A DNA stretch of 64,000 nt from Pseudomonas sp. Choline-02u-1 (GCF_002836515.1 NZ_PJBC01000058.1:124001-188000), one strand, 5' to 3'. Positions 20,587 to 30,712 are shown, numbered from the stretch's first letter. The notes: generated from the sequence alone by a model not told the origin. Translations and numbers: made by a program.

Positions 20587-21090
20587 ATGACTCAAGTCAA
20601 ACTGACCACCAACCATGGCGACATCGTCATCGAACTGAACGCTGAAAAGGCGCCGATTACCGTCGCCAACTTCATCGAATACGTTAACGCCGGTCACTAC
20701 ACCAACACCGTGTTCCACCGCGTCATCGGCAACTTCATGATCCAGGGCGGCGGTTTCGAGCCAGGCATGAAAGAGAAGAAAGACAAGCGTCCAAGCATCC
20801 AGAACGAAGCCGACAACGGTCTTTCCAACGACAAGTACACCGTTGCCATGGCCCGCACCATGGAGCCGCATTCGGCTTCGGCACAGTTCTTCATCAATGT
20901 CGCCGACAACACTTTCCTCAACCACAGCGGCAAGAACGTGCAGGGCTGGGGCTACGCGGTATTCGGTAAAGTCACCGCAGGCACCGACGTTGTCGACAAG
21001 ATCAAAGGCGTGTCGACCACTTCCAAGGCCGGCCACCAGGACGTACCCGCAGACGACGTGATCATCGAGAAAGCCGAGATCATTGAGTGA
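20587..21090 (+). CDS. ppiB: Peptidyl-prolyl cis-trans isomerase B (cyclophilin)
   Basis: 167 residues without a signal peptide, so cytoplasmic. Cyclophilin motifs: [15 protein letters not shown] with the catalytic Arg, [21 protein letters not shown], and [20 protein letters not shown]. The stop overlaps the lpxH GTG start by four bases (GTGA), so the pair is translationally coupled. Confidence 0.96.
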   Translation: MTQVKLTTNHGDIVIELNAEKAPITVANFIEYVNAGHYTNTVFHRVIGNFMIQGGGFEPGMKEKKDKRPSIQNEADNGLSNDKYTVAMARTMEPHSASAQFFINVADNTFLNHSGKNVQGWGYAVFGKVTAGTDVVDKIKGVSTTSKAGHQDVPADDVIIEKAEIIE

Positions 21091-21839
21091 TATTGCTGAT
21101 TTCAGACTTGCATCTGGAAGAGGAGCGCCCGGACATTACCCGGGCGTTTCTGGATTTGCTCGCCGGACGCGCCCGCTCGGCGAGTGCCTTGTACATCCTC
21201 GGCGACTTTTTCGAGGCGTGGATCGGCGACGACGCCATGACGCCCTTCCAGCGTTCCATCTGCCAGGCCCTGCGCGAATTGAGCGACAGCGGCACGGCCA
21301 TTTTCCTCATGCACGGCAATCGCGACTTCATGCTCGGCAAGGCCTTTTGCAAACAGGCCGGCTGCACGCTGTTGAAGGACCCGAGTGTCGTGCAGTTCTA
21401 CGGCGAGCCGGTGCTGCTGATGCACGGCGACAGCCTGTGTACCCGCGACGTTGGCTACATGAAGCTGCGCCGCTACCTGCGCAACCCGATCACCTTGTTC
21501 ATCCTGCGCAATCTGCCGTTGCGCACGCGCCATAAACTGGCGCGCAAGCTGCGCAGCGAAAGTCGTGCGCAGACGCGGATGAAGGCCAACGACATCGTCG
21601 ATGTCACCCCGGAAGAGATTCCGCGAGTGATGCACGAATTCGGCGTGAAGACTCTGATCCACGGCCACACCCACCGCCCGGCCATTCACAAGTTGCAGCT
21701 TGGTGAACAAGCGGCGAAGCGGATTGTGCTGGGGGATTGGGATCGTCAGGGTTGGGCGTTGCAGGTGGATGAGAGCGGGTATGCCTTGGCGCCGTTCGAC
21801 TTCGCCCCGCCACCCGCCCTGCCTGCCCCCGCAATCTAA
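21087..21839 (+). CDS. lpxH: UDP-2,3-diacylglucosamine diphosphatase
   Basis: Lipid A biosynthesis: cleaves UDP-2,3-diacylglucosamine to lipid X and UMP on the inner face of the cytoplasmic membrane. 250 residues with the calcineurin-like metal-binding motifs [30 protein letters not shown] and [11 protein letters not shown] start at 21087 overlaps ppiB; no other start fits the SDLHL motif. The C-terminus is Pro-rich ([10 protein letters not shown]). Confidence 0.95.
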   Translation: MILLISDLHLEEERPDITRAFLDLLAGRARSASALYILGDFFEAWIGDDAMTPFQRSICQALRELSDSGTAIFLMHGNRDFMLGKAFCKQAGCTLLKDPSVVQFYGEPVLLMHGDSLCTRDVGYMKLRRYLRNPITLFILRNLPLRTRHKLARKLRSESRAQTRMKANDIVDVTPEEIPRVMHEFGVKTLIHGHTHRPAIHKLQLGEQAAKRIVLGDWDRQGWALQVDESGYALAPFDFAPPPALPAPAI

Positions 21840-21858
21840 CGCCAAATACAACACAAAA

Positions 21859-21945
21859 GTGGGAGCGGGCTTGCTCGCGAAAGCGGTGTGTCAGACAAAT
21901 CATTGCTGAATGACACGCCGCATTCGCGAGCAAGCCCGCTCCCAC
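21859..21945. repeat. REPIN
   Basis: Arms GTGGGAGCGGGCTTGCTCGC... (21859-21881) and its inverse (21923-21945) enclose 41 bases. Lies between the convergent ends of lpxH and the MFS gene, where it may also act as a terminator. Confidence 0.93.
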
Positions 21946-21965
21946 ATTTTTGATCGCGTAATGCC

Positions 21966-23495
21966 TCAGTGACCGCTGGCAGCAGGCCCGGCCTTCGCGG
22001 CAAACGGCGGCTTCGCCAGCCATACGATCAGAATCAACCCCATGAACCCCCACCCGAGCAGCGTGAAGTAATCCACGGTGGAGAGCATGTACGCCTGGCT
22101 GGTCAGGATCTGATCCATCTGCGCATACGCCGGCTGACTCGCCCCGCCCAGCGCGTGCAAGGTCTCGCGCGTGGCCGGCTCGAAGGTGCTGATGCTCTCG
22201 CTCATATAGGCATGATGCTGATTTGCCCGGCGAATCCAGATCCACGTGGTCAGCGATGCCGCAAAACTCCCGCCCAATGTGCGCAGGAAGGTCGCCAGAC
22301 CGGCGCCATCGGCAATCTGGCTCGGCGGCAAGTCCGACATCAGAATGCTCAGGGTCGGCATGAAGAACAGCGCCACGCCAATGCCCATGAACAACTGCAC
22401 CAGAGCGATAGTCTGGAAGTCGACCTCGTTGGTGAACTCGGCGCGCATGAAGCAGCTCAGGCCGATCGCCAGAAACGCCAGCCCGGCGAGCAGTCGCAAG
22501 TCGAACTTGTGCGCGTATTTGCCGACAAACGGCGACAGCAGCACCGGCAAAATACCGATCGGCGCCACCGCCAGACCGGCCCAGGTCGCGGTGTAGCCCA
22601 TTTGCGTCTGCAGCCATTGCGGCAGGATCAGGTTGATGCCGAAGAACCCGGCATAACCCAAAACCAGCACCAGCGTGCCGATGCGAAAGTTGCGATAGGC
22701 GAACAGGCGCAGGTTGACCACGGGATGCTGGTCGGTCATTTCCCAGATCACGAACACCGCCAGCGCGACCACGGAAATCGCTGCGCCGACAATGATGAAG
22801 TTCGACTCGAACCAGTCAAGGTCATTGCCCTTGTCGAGGATCACCTGCAACGCGCCGACACCGATGATCAGCGTGATCAGACCGACGTAATCCATCGGCT
22901 GGCGGCTGGTGACCACCGGCCGCTTGGCCAGTTGCGAACGCACCACCATCACCGCAAAAATTCCGATCGGCACGTTGATGAAGAAGATCCACGGCCAGCT
23001 GTAACTGTCGGTGATCCAACCGCCGAGAATCGGCCCGGCGATGGGCGCGACCACGGTGACCATCGCCAGTAACGCCAGCGCCATCCCCCGTTTGGCCGGA
23101 GGGTACACCGCGATCAACAGGGTTTGCGTCATCGGATACAACGGCCCGGCCACCAGACCTTGCAGCACACGAAAGCCGATCAGCTCAGGCATCGAAGTCG
23201 AGATACCGCAGAGAAACGACGCCAGCACGAACAGCATCGTCGCCCACAGAAACAATTTCACCTCGCCGAAGCGGCGGCTGAGCCAGCCGGTCAGCGGCAG
23301 CGCGATGGCGTTGCTCACGGCGAACGAAGTGATCACCCAGGTGCCCTGCTCCGAACTCACCCCCAGGTTGCCGGAAATCGTCGGCAACGCCACGTTGGCG
23401 ATGGTCGTGTCGAGCACTTGCATGAACGTCGCCAGCGACAGGCCGATGGTGCTGAGCAACAGGCTGGGCGGCGTGAAAGAAGCGTTATTGCTCAT
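21966..23495 (-). CDS. emrB: DHA2-family drug:H+ antiporter, EmrB-like
   Basis: Inner-membrane pump of a tripartite exporter. 509 residues with 14 predicted transmembrane helices. Motifs: LDTTIANVALPTI (DHA2 motif D1), GWLSRRFGEVKLF (motif A) and a proton-antiport motif C region (APIAGPILGGWI). The ATG at 23495 is chosen over an upstream in-frame Met whose codons lie inside the REPIN. Last gene of the MarR-adaptor-channel-pump group. Confidence 0.9.
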   Translation of the reverse strand: MSNNASFTPPSLLLSTIGLSLATFMQVLDTTIANVALPTISGNLGVSSEQGTWVITSFAVSNAIALPLTGWLSRRFGEVKLFLWATMLFVLASFLCGISTSMPELIGFRVLQGLVAGPLYPMTQTLLIAVYPPAKRGMALALLAMVTVVAPIAGPILGGWITDSYSWPWIFFINVPIGIFAVMVVRSQLAKRPVVTSRQPMDYVGLITLIIGVGALQVILDKGNDLDWFESNFIIVGAAISVVALAVFVIWEMTDQHPVVNLRLFAYRNFRIGTLVLVLGYAGFFGINLILPQWLQTQMGYTATWAGLAVAPIGILPVLLSPFVGKYAHKFDLRLLAGLAFLAIGLSCFMRAEFTNEVDFQTIALVQLFMGIGVALFFMPTLSILMSDLPPSQIADGAGLATFLRTLGGSFAASLTTWIWIRRANQHHAYMSESISTFEPATRETLHALGGASQPAYAQMDQILTSQAYMLSTVDYFTLLGWGFMGLILIVWLAKPPFAAKAGPAASGH

Positions 23496-23534
23496 TGTGA
23501 ATCCTATGAAACCAGATTGGCGCTGCGTCAATTG

Positions 23535-23622
23535 TGTGGGCGGGCTTGCTCGCGAAAGCAGTGTGTCAGTCAACATCCATGTTGAATGTCAGTCAGCATT
23601 CGCGAGCAAGCCCGCTCCCACA
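23535..23622. repeat. REPIN inside the efflux operon
   Basis: Left arm TGTGGGCGGGCTTGCTCGCG (23535 onward, missing two bases of the consensus) and right arm 23599-23622. It sits in the gap between the emrB and emrA genes, upstream of emrB. Confidence 0.88.
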
Positions 23623-23650
23623 GGGCCTTGGGTCAGTTCGGGAATCGGAT

Positions 23651-24853
23651 TCAGCGCTGCGCGGTCTTGCCCGCCGCTGCGCTGTTGTCGTGGATCAACT
23701 GGGCAATCATCGCGTCCGCCTCGGCCAGTTGGCGCTCGTAGACGTTGGTGCTGAACGAGGCTTTTTGCGGTGGCTGCTGCGCCAATACCGGGCCGCTCTG
23801 GTCGTGCAGATTCACTTCAACGTTGGTCGACAGACCGACCCGCAGCGGGTGCCTGGCCAATTCCTCGGCATTGATGTGAATGCGCACCGGCACGCGCTGG
23901 ACGATCTTGATCCAGTTACCGGTGGCGTTCTGCGCTGGCAGCAAGGCAAACGCGCTGCCGGTGCCGGCGCCGAGACTGTCAACGGTGCCGCTGTATTTCA
24001 CATCGCTGCCGTAAATATCGGCCTCGATATCCACCGGTTGGCCGATGCGCATGTCACGCAGCTGGGTTTCCTTGAAGTTGGCGTCGATCCACAGTTGATC
24101 CAGCGGGATCACCGCCATCAGCGCGGTGCCCGGCTGTACACGCTGACCAAGCTGCACAGTGCGCTTGGCGACGTAACCGGTGACCGGCGCGATCAAGGTG
24201 CTGCGGGCATTGGTCAGGTAGGCCTGACGCAAATCAGCCGCTGCCGACATCACGTCCGGATGCGACGAGACCACGGTGTCGTCGACCAGTGCGCTGGTGG
24301 TTTTCAGTTGCTGTTTGGCATTGGCCAAAGCGTTCTGCGCCGAGGTCAGGTCGTCACGAGCGTGGGACAGCTCTTCCTGGGAAATCGCCCCGCCCTGGGC
24401 GAGATTTTTCCGCCGGTTGTAGTTGTCCTGGGCCTTCTGCACTTCGGCCTGCTGCGCGTTGACCTGGGCTTTCATGCCGTCGACGTTGCTATACAGGCCG
24501 CGCACCTGACGCACGGTGCGCGCCAGTTTGGCCTTGGCACTTTGCAGGCCGACTTCGGCGTCGTTGGGGTCGAAGTTGATCAGCACCTGGCCTTCATGGA
24601 CCAGATCACCGTCGTCGGCGCCGATGCTGACCACGGTGCCGGTGACCAGCGGTGTGATTTCCACAACGTTACCGTTGACGTAGGCATCGTCGGTGCTTTC
24701 GTTAAAGCGCCCGATGAATTCGTGATAGGCCCAGACGCCGGCAATGGCGAGCAGAACGACCACGGCGAGGGCCAGCAGCATCACCTTGCGCTTGCGCGGG
24801 TTGCCGGTGTCCGGGGTGTTGTCTTGAGCTTGGGTGTTTTCGGCAGTGGCCAT
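23651..24853 (-). CDS. emrA: Membrane fusion protein (HlyD/EmrA family)
   Basis: Periplasmic adaptor linking pump and outer-membrane channel. 400 residues: short cytoplasmic start, one transmembrane helix (MLLALAVVVLLAIAGVWAY), a biotinyl-lipoyl-like half around VNGNVVEITPLVTGTVVSIG, a long coiled-coil hairpin (about 115-190, Gln/Ala/Lys-rich) and a beta-barrel domain. It lies 15 bases after the channel gene. Confidence 0.92.
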   Translation of the reverse strand: MATAENTQAQDNTPDTGNPRKRKVMLLALAVVVLLAIAGVWAYHEFIGRFNESTDDAYVNGNVVEITPLVTGTVVSIGADDGDLVHEGQVLINFDPNDAEVGLQSAKAKLARTVRQVRGLYSNVDGMKAQVNAQQAEVQKAQDNYNRRKNLAQGGAISQEELSHARDDLTSAQNALANAKQQLKTTSALVDDTVVSSHPDVMSAAADLRQAYLTNARSTLIAPVTGYVAKRTVQLGQRVQPGTALMAVIPLDQLWIDANFKETQLRDMRIGQPVDIEADIYGSDVKYSGTVDSLGAGTGSAFALLPAQNATGNWIKIVQRVPVRIHINAEELARHPLRVGLSTNVEVNLHDQSGPVLAQQPPQKASFSTNVYERQLAEADAMIAQLIHDNSAAAGKTAQR

Positions 24854-24868
24854 GACAAATACCTTGAA

Positions 24869-26338
24869 TTAGTAGTGCGACGAGGCTGGGCTGGCGTTGG
24901 CTGCATTCAGGTTTTCTGCCTGAAAGCCGCCGCCCAGCGCTTGCATCAGTTGAATCGACAGGTCGATCTGCTCGGCATTGAGGGTCGCCAGCTGACGCTG
25001 GGCCTGGAGCAATTGCTGCTCGATGCTGAGCACGTCCAGGTAGTTGCCGATGCCGGAACCGTAACGCTGGACTGCGGTGTTGTAAGAATCCTGAGCGATG
25101 TCGGTGGCGTGCTGCTGCGCGCCGATCTGCCGGCCGATATCGCGCAGCTGATTGATGGCGTCACCGACATCGCCGAGGGCTTTCACCAGACTTTTGTTGT
25201 ACTGCGCCACGGCGAGGTCGTAATCGGCGTCACGCGCATCGAGGTTGGCGCGCAGGCGTCCGCCATCGAAGATCGGCAGCGACACGGTCGGCGCAATGTT
25301 GAAGAAACGGCTGGCCGAACCGAACATCGCGTCGCCCAAGAGAGACTCGGCACCGGCCGACGCACTCAGGTTGAGATTCGGATAAAACCGCGTCTTGGCG
25401 GCGTCGATATCCTTGCTCGCCGCCTCGACACGCCAGCGCGCCGCGACCAGATCCGGGCGGCGACCGAGCAGCTCGGCAGGCAACACCGATGGCACCGCGA
25501 CGGCGCTGGCTTGCAGGACTTTTGGTCGAGCGATTTCGTTGCCGCGATCCGGGCCTTTGCCGAGCAATACCGCCAGTGCAACTTTTGCACTGTGCAGGCG
25601 TTTTTCCGCATCGATCAGGCTGGCCTGGGAACTGGCTTCCAGACTCTGGGTTTGCTGGAACTGGTACTGGCTGTCGATCCCCGAACTCAGGCGGCGCTGG
25701 CTCAGGTCGAGCATCTGCCGGGTGCGTTTGAGGTCTTCATTGGCCAGGTCATAAACGATATGCGCTTGCCCCAAATCGCTGTAAGCGCGGGCGACGTCAG
25801 CGGCGAGGGTCAACTGCGCAGCCTGACGATCGACTTCGGCGGCGCGCGCTTCACCGAGCGCAGCTTCCCAGGCATCGCGCTGGCCGCCCCACAAATCGAA
25901 GTTGTAATTGAAGCCGGCGCTGACATTGCGCACCGTCGAATAGGCACCGCCCTGCCCCAGCGGATCCTGATCACGGGCCAGCCGCGAACGGCTGATGCCG
26001 GCGCTGGCGTCGAGGGTCGGATAGCGTTCGGCATCAGCGGCATACGCTGCCGCACTGGCCTGATGGGCGCGGGCTTCGGCGATCTGCATGTCCGGGCTGT
26101 CGCGCAGGGCCTCACGGATCAAGCCATCGAGCTGCGGATCGCCGAGGCTGATCCACCAATCGCTCTTCGGCCATGCCGCCGGCGACAGGCTGACGCCGTC
26201 CAGAGACTGCGCTGTCTTCAGGTTCGCGGCGTCGAGGCGCTGACCTTCGGTATCGAGACCGCTGTAGTTGGCGCAACCGGCGAGGATCATTGCCGACAGC
26301 AGCAGAGTCAGGCTGCTGCGCAAGGTTTTACCGCTCAT
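24869..26338 (-). CDS. Outer-membrane efflux lipoprotein, NodT family
   Basis: TolC-like outer-membrane channel. 489 residues from the ATG at 26338; a GTG at 26347 is an alternative. The signal peptide ends in a lipobox, ILAGC, giving an acylated Cys. Two outer-membrane efflux repeats follow, with long helical stretches (for example RTRQMLDLSQRRLSSGIDS and YNTAVQRYGSGIGNYLDVLS). The start overlaps the end of the MarR gene, so translation is coupled. Confidence 0.9.
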   Translation of the reverse strand: MSGKTLRSSLTLLLSAMILAGCANYSGLDTEGQRLDAANLKTAQSLDGVSLSPAAWPKSDWWISLGDPQLDGLIREALRDSPDMQIAEARAHQASAAAYAADAERYPTLDASAGISRSRLARDQDPLGQGGAYSTVRNVSAGFNYNFDLWGGQRDAWEAALGEARAAEVDRQAAQLTLAADVARAYSDLGQAHIVYDLANEDLKRTRQMLDLSQRRLSSGIDSQYQFQQTQSLEASSQASLIDAEKRLHSAKVALAVLLGKGPDRGNEIARPKVLQASAVAVPSVLPAELLGRRPDLVAARWRVEAASKDIDAAKTRFYPNLNLSASAGAESLLGDAMFGSASRFFNIAPTVSLPIFDGGRLRANLDARDADYDLAVAQYNKSLVKALGDVGDAINQLRDIGRQIGAQQHATDIAQDSYNTAVQRYGSGIGNYLDVLSIEQQLLQAQRQLATLNAEQIDLSIQLMQALGGGFQAENLNAANASPASSHY

Positions 26339-26810
26339 TGTGATCACCTAAACGCTGGAGGGTGATCGGGTCACCGGCCGCCAGCAGAATTTTCTTGAGG
26401 ATGTATTCGAGGGTTTTCAGCTCTTCGCGGGAGATGGCACCGGCCAGTTCATTCATCGCATCGGCACCGATCTGCGGCAGGCGATCGGTCAGTTGCTGGC
26501 CCTGTACGGTCAGCTTCAACTGCACCTGCCGGCGGTCGTCTTCGCTGCGTTGGCGCAGCAGAAAACCTTTCTGCTCCAGCCGATCGAGCATGCGCGTCAT
26601 CGACCCGCTGTCCAGCGACAGATGCCGGCACAGCTCGGCCGGAGTGTCGACGCCGAACTGGGCCATGATGATCAGCACCTTGAACTGCGCGGCGGTAATG
26701 CCGTGGGGCTCCATGTGAGTGTCGATGATCCGGTCTTTGAGCAGCGCGGCACGGCCGAGCAACAGGCCGAGATGGCAATGCTTGAATTCATCGGGGGTGA
26801 AATGCTTCAT
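26328..26810 (-). CDS. MarR-family repressor of the efflux operon
   Basis: 160 residues with a winged helix: recognition region LCRHLSLDSGSMTRMLDRLEQKGFL and wing RQRSEDDRRQVQLKLT. First gene of the operon; downstream come the channel, adaptor and pump. Two palindromes just upstream overlap the likely promoter, so autorepression relieved by a drug or phenolic ligand is expected, as for EmrR/MarR systems. Confidence 0.92.
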   Translation of the reverse strand: MKHFTPDEFKHCHLGLLLGRAALLKDRIIDTHMEPHGITAAQFKVLIIMAQFGVDTPAELCRHLSLDSGSMTRMLDRLEQKGFLLRQRSEDDRRQVQLKLTVQGQQLTDRLPQIGADAMNELAGAISREELKTLEYILKKILLAAGDPITLQRLGDHNER

Positions 26811-26824
26811 CGATCCACCTGATA

Positions 26825-26880
26825 ACTGCCTAGGCAGTGAATGTATGTCGAGATGTTACTGCCTAGGCAGCGAATGTCAA
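26825..26880 (-). promoter_or_regulatory. Promoter with two MarR-type operators
   Basis: Minus strand: -35 TTGACA (26875-26880), 16-base spacer, -10 TAACAT (26853-26858). ACTGCCTAGGCAGT is a perfect 14-bp palindrome at 26825-26838; a second copy (13 of 14) at 26858-26871 fills the space between -35 and -10. Their centres are 33 bases apart (about three turns). Confidence 0.8.
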
Positions 26881-26942
26881 CGCAATAGTTAGCAGGCTTG
26901 GTAATTTGTTGACAAGTGGGCTGGGTTTTTGCGGTTAAAGCG

Positions 26943-27020
26943 AAAAGATCGCAGCCTTCGGCAGCTCCTGCATGGGTTTGAAGTGAACCCTGTAGGAGCT
27001 GCCGAAGGCTGCGATCTTTT
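26943..27020. repeat. Inverted repeat, AAAAGATCGCAGCCTTCGGC family
   Basis: Arms 26943-26969 and 26994-27020 are perfect inverted copies of 27 bases, giving a long hairpin that ends in TTTT on either strand. It lies after the tamB stop and probably terminates that operon. Further copies occur at 34269 and 38225. Confidence 0.93.
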
Positions 27021-27037
27021 GATCTTTCAGTAAATCT

Positions 27038-30000
27038 TCAGAAATCCCGCTTGTAGAAAATATCCAGCGAACTCGCCACGCCGCTCGCCGCTTCGACGTA
27101 GACCTTCTTGCTCAGTTTGTAGCGCAGGGCAATCGTGCTGGCCGGTTCGAAGACGCCGACGCCGTAACGCAGGCTGAGTTTTTCGGAGATGTTGCCGCTG
27201 GCGACGACGCTGGTGTCATTGCCGCTGCCTTGGGTGTCGAGCTGGAAATCCTCGATGCCCAGATCCTTGGCCAAACCACTGGTGACCCCGGCGCTGCCCA
27301 TCAGACCCAGACCCAATGCCGCTTGCGCGAGCATGTTGTTGTCTTCGCCGCTGGTGCTCAACGGACGACCCAGTACCAGGTACGACAACGCCTGTTCCTG
27401 ACTCATCGCCGGTTCGGAGAAGATCTGCGTGGTCGGCTGTTCGGCGCTGCCGCTCAGGCGAATGCCGGCGATCACGTCGTCGGTCTGGCGGATCGCTTCG
27501 ATGTCCAGATACGGCTGGTCGATGGGGCCGGCGAACAGCAGACGCGCACGCCGCACCGTCAGGCGCTGGCCGTAGGCGCGATAGCGGCCGTCGTTGAGCC
27601 AGAGTTCGCCGCGGGTATCCATGTTGTCGCCGATGTGCACCTGACCCTGCAGATTGGCAGTCAGGCCGAAACCGGCGAAGCTCAGCTTATCCTGGCCGAC
27701 AATCACGTCGATGTCCATTTTCATCGCGATCGGCGGTTTGCCCTCTTCGGTCTGCGCGCCAACGATGATGGTGTCCTCGGAGACCTTCACGGTCGATGGC
27801 GGCAGCTCACGCACGGTGATTTCGCCTTTGGGCACAAGCACCTTGCCGGCAACCTTCAGCTCGTCGCCGGCCATGGAAATTTTCAGATCCGGGGCCATTT
27901 CGAGTTTGGCGTAAGGTTCGACGCTGACGGGCAATTGCGTGCCCTTGAGCGCAAGATCGACCACCAGCGCCTGCCCCCAGGCGACATTGCCATCGAGGCG
28001 GCCCTGGCCGGTCTTGCCGCTTTTCCAGCCGCCGTCCAGACGTACCGATTCGCCGGCGATCGCAGCGGTCAGTTGCAGGTTCTGCAGCTCGATCGGCAGT
28101 TCCGCGCCGGACACTTCGCCGTCGCTCAGTTGCACGGTGCCGTTGACCAACGGCGCGAGCAGGCCGCCGGAAAGCGTGCCGCTGCCGTTAAGACGCCCGG
28201 TGAGTTTTTCCACCATCGGCACAAACGGCCGCGCTACCGACAGGTCGAGACCGGAGAGGCGGAACGAGCCGCTCAGCGGTTTGTTTTTCGGCAGCGGATC
28301 AAGCTGCGCCCGCACCATCAATTCGCCGAGTTTGCCGCCGACAAAATCGAGTTCGGTATCGACGCGCTTGGGCGTGAGTTTGCTGCTGAGTTTGAGCGTC
28401 TGGTAGGGGAAATCCAGCCAGCGATCCTTGTCGCGCACGCGCAAAGTGCCGCCGCTGGCATCGACACTGACCACGCCGTTCGGGCCGCTCGCTGGCAGGT
28501 CCAGTTGCAGATCAGCGTTGAGCCGGCCTTGCCAGGCGAAGTCTTTCGGCAGCCACTGCGCGAGGCTTTCGATCGGGAATTGCTTGAGGTGATAACGCAG
28601 TTTCGGCTCCGGCATCAGGCGCTGATCTTCACCACACAGGCTGGCGTTACCCGATAGCCAGCAATGCGCGCCGAAATTGATCTGGCCGTCCGACAGGCGC
28701 TCCAGTCTGGCCGGGCGTTGCAGCTTCCAGTCCTGACCACCGGCCTGAATGTCGCCACTGGCCAGGCGTCCGCGCCAGTTGCCCTTGTCCAGATTGCCGT
28801 CCAGACCCAGCGTCAGTTTCAGCTTCGGCCCGATCAAATCAAGGTTGAGTTTCTGGCTTTTGATATCGCCCTGAGCACTGGCAGTCAGGGTGCCCAGCGC
28901 GGTGTCGCCGGTCTGAATGCCGCTGCCTTTGAGATTGATCTTCGCCCGCTGCGCGCTGTCGAGCGTGGCGTCGAGGTTGAGGCTTTGCAGGCGGTTGTCC
29001 TGAAAGGCCAGTTGCGAGCCTTGCAGATCGAGCTTGCCCTGCGGCGCTTTCAGCGTACCGGCAACGTTGACCTGACCGTTGACCTGCCCGCGCAATTGCG
29101 GCCAGAGCTGGGCCAGACGCGGCAACTTGATGTCGATCTGGCCGCCGAGTTTGTCCTGCAGGCTGCCCTTGCCGTTGATGCTGTTGTCGCCGAGGCGGAT
29201 TTGCAGGGCGTTGAGGTTCCACCGCTCGCCGGCGCCGTCAGCCTTGGCCTGCAGAATCGCCGGTTGCCCGCGCAATTTGCCTTTGAGGTCGAGGTCGGCG
29301 CTGAGGCTGAGCTGATCATTCTTCATCTCGCCTTTGCTCCTCAACGGCCCGGCCAGCGTGCCCGGCAGTTCCGCGACCCAGTACGCCGGGTTGAGCGCCG
29401 ACAGATCCAGCGCGGTATCCCAGGCGATGCCGTCGGCGAAGCGCACATTGACGTGCCCTTCGGCCTTGCCCTGCCCGGCTTGCATGATCAGTTGCGGCAA
29501 GGCGATCTGTTCAAGGTTGCCGCTGAACGGACTGCTGAGGGTGAACGCCCCGGCCGGGCCATCCAGCGCGGCGTCGAAGTTGCCGAGGTATTGACCGTCG
29601 GTGTAGGACACTTCGCCAGTGAGAGTACGCAACGTGACTTGCGGCTCGTCGATCTCCGGATAGAGCCGGTGCCACGGAAAGTCTTGCCAGTTGACATTGG
29701 CCTGAGCGCTGAGGCCTTTGCTCCAATCGAGATTGCCGGTGAGCTTGAGGCTTTGCGTGTCGTTGGCGTTGAGGTCGAGCCCGGCGATCTGCGCACCATT
29801 GGCGTCGACCTTGCCTTTTAGCAGCAGCGCCACCGGGGATTTGTCGGCGGGCAGCGTGGCATTGCCGAGCAGTTGGTAACCGTTTTTCAGGTCGCCTTCG
29901 CCCGTGAGCACAAGCTGATTGAATTGCAGGGTGTCCGGCAGATCGGCGCTCGGCTTGAACGCGTCGCTGGTGATACGCAGCCTGGCCGGAAGGTTTTCGG

Positions 30001-30712
30001 CCAACGCTTGCAGTTCTCCGTTCAACTGGCCGTCGAGGTAGCCTCGGCTGTCGGCGTGCAGGTTGAGCGTTTTCAGCAGGTCGCCGTCGACCTTCAGCGC
30101 CAGCGTCCACGGCTCGCTGCCCGGAGCGGGCAAAGTCAAATCGCCGTGAATATTCAGCGGCCAGTTGCCGCTCGGTTGCAGCAGGCCGGAGAGGTTCAGG
30201 CTGAGTTCGTCGCGCTGCAATTTCACGCTGTCGATCTGCAGGCCCTGTGCGGTCCAGTGCGCCGCCAGTTGCAGGCCCCTGAGCTGTTCGCTGCCGTTGA
30301 ACAACAGGCTGCCGACCTCGACATCGCCCAGTTCGACAGCCAGCGGCAATTGCAGGTCCGGCAGTTTGACCGGGCCGCTCTCGGTGGTTTCTTCGCTCGG
30401 CGGAAATTGCAGGATCACCTGATTGGCCTTGAGCTGATCGATGCACAAAGTCATGCGCGTCAGGCACAGCGGCGACCAGGCGAAGATTGCCTTATCCAGC
30501 TCGACACGGCTGGTGTCCTGCTGCCAGACCAAGTGATCGGCGCTCCATTGCCCAGCGAGCCGACCGTGGAAATTTTCCACGCTCAGGCCCGGCACCAGAC
30601 CCAGCACCCAGCGGCTGCCCGCCTGCGTGCCAAGCAACGAGGCGAGGCTCAAGACGATCAACAAGACCAGCGCCAACAGCGTCAGCGCCGTTATTTTCAC
30701 ACCACGCTTCAC
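27038..30712 (-). CDS. tamB: Translocation and assembly module inner-membrane protein TamB
   Basis: 1224 residues. One N-terminal transmembrane helix (ITALTLLALVLLIVLSLAS) anchors a very long periplasmic beta-helical groove, ending in the DUF490 domain (NMDTRGELWLNDGRYRAYGQ, GVFEPASTIALRYKLS). TamB works with TamA in outer-membrane protein assembly and in phospholipid transport to the outer membrane. GTG start, overlapping the tamA stop by four bases (GTGA). Length is usual for the family. Confidence 0.95.
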   Translation of the reverse strand: MKRGVKITALTLLALVLLIVLSLASLLGTQAGSRWVLGLVPGLSVENFHGRLAGQWSADHLVWQQDTSRVELDKAIFAWSPLCLTRMTLCIDQLKANQVILQFPPSEETTESGPVKLPDLQLPLAVELGDVEVGSLLFNGSEQLRGLQLAAHWTAQGLQIDSVKLQRDELSLNLSGLLQPSGNWPLNIHGDLTLPAPGSEPWTLALKVDGDLLKTLNLHADSRGYLDGQLNGELQALAENLPARLRITSDAFKPSADLPDTLQFNQLVLTGEGDLKNGYQLLGNATLPADKSPVALLLKGKVDANGAQIAGLDLNANDTQSLKLTGNLDWSKGLSAQANVNWQDFPWHRLYPEIDEPQVTLRTLTGEVSYTDGQYLGNFDAALDGPAGAFTLSSPFSGNLEQIALPQLIMQAGQGKAEGHVNVRFADGIAWDTALDLSALNPAYWVAELPGTLAGPLRSKGEMKNDQLSLSADLDLKGKLRGQPAILQAKADGAGERWNLNALQIRLGDNSINGKGSLQDKLGGQIDIKLPRLAQLWPQLRGQVNGQVNVAGTLKAPQGKLDLQGSQLAFQDNRLQSLNLDATLDSAQRAKINLKGSGIQTGDTALGTLTASAQGDIKSQKLNLDLIGPKLKLTLGLDGNLDKGNWRGRLASGDIQAGGQDWKLQRPARLERLSDGQINFGAHCWLSGNASLCGEDQRLMPEPKLRYHLKQFPIESLAQWLPKDFAWQGRLNADLQLDLPASGPNGVVSVDASGGTLRVRDKDRWLDFPYQTLKLSSKLTPKRVDTELDFVGGKLGELMVRAQLDPLPKNKPLSGSFRLSGLDLSVARPFVPMVEKLTGRLNGSGTLSGGLLAPLVNGTVQLSDGEVSGAELPIELQNLQLTAAIAGESVRLDGGWKSGKTGQGRLDGNVAWGQALVVDLALKGTQLPVSVEPYAKLEMAPDLKISMAGDELKVAGKVLVPKGEITVRELPPSTVKVSEDTIIVGAQTEEGKPPIAMKMDIDVIVGQDKLSFAGFGLTANLQGQVHIGDNMDTRGELWLNDGRYRAYGQRLTVRRARLLFAGPIDQPYLDIEAIRQTDDVIAGIRLSGSAEQPTTQIFSEPAMSQEQALSYLVLGRPLSTSGEDNNMLAQAALGLGLMGSAGVTSGLAKDLGIEDFQLDTQGSGNDTSVVASGNISEKLSLRYGVGVFEPASTIALRYKLSKKVYVEAASGVASSLDIFYKRDF

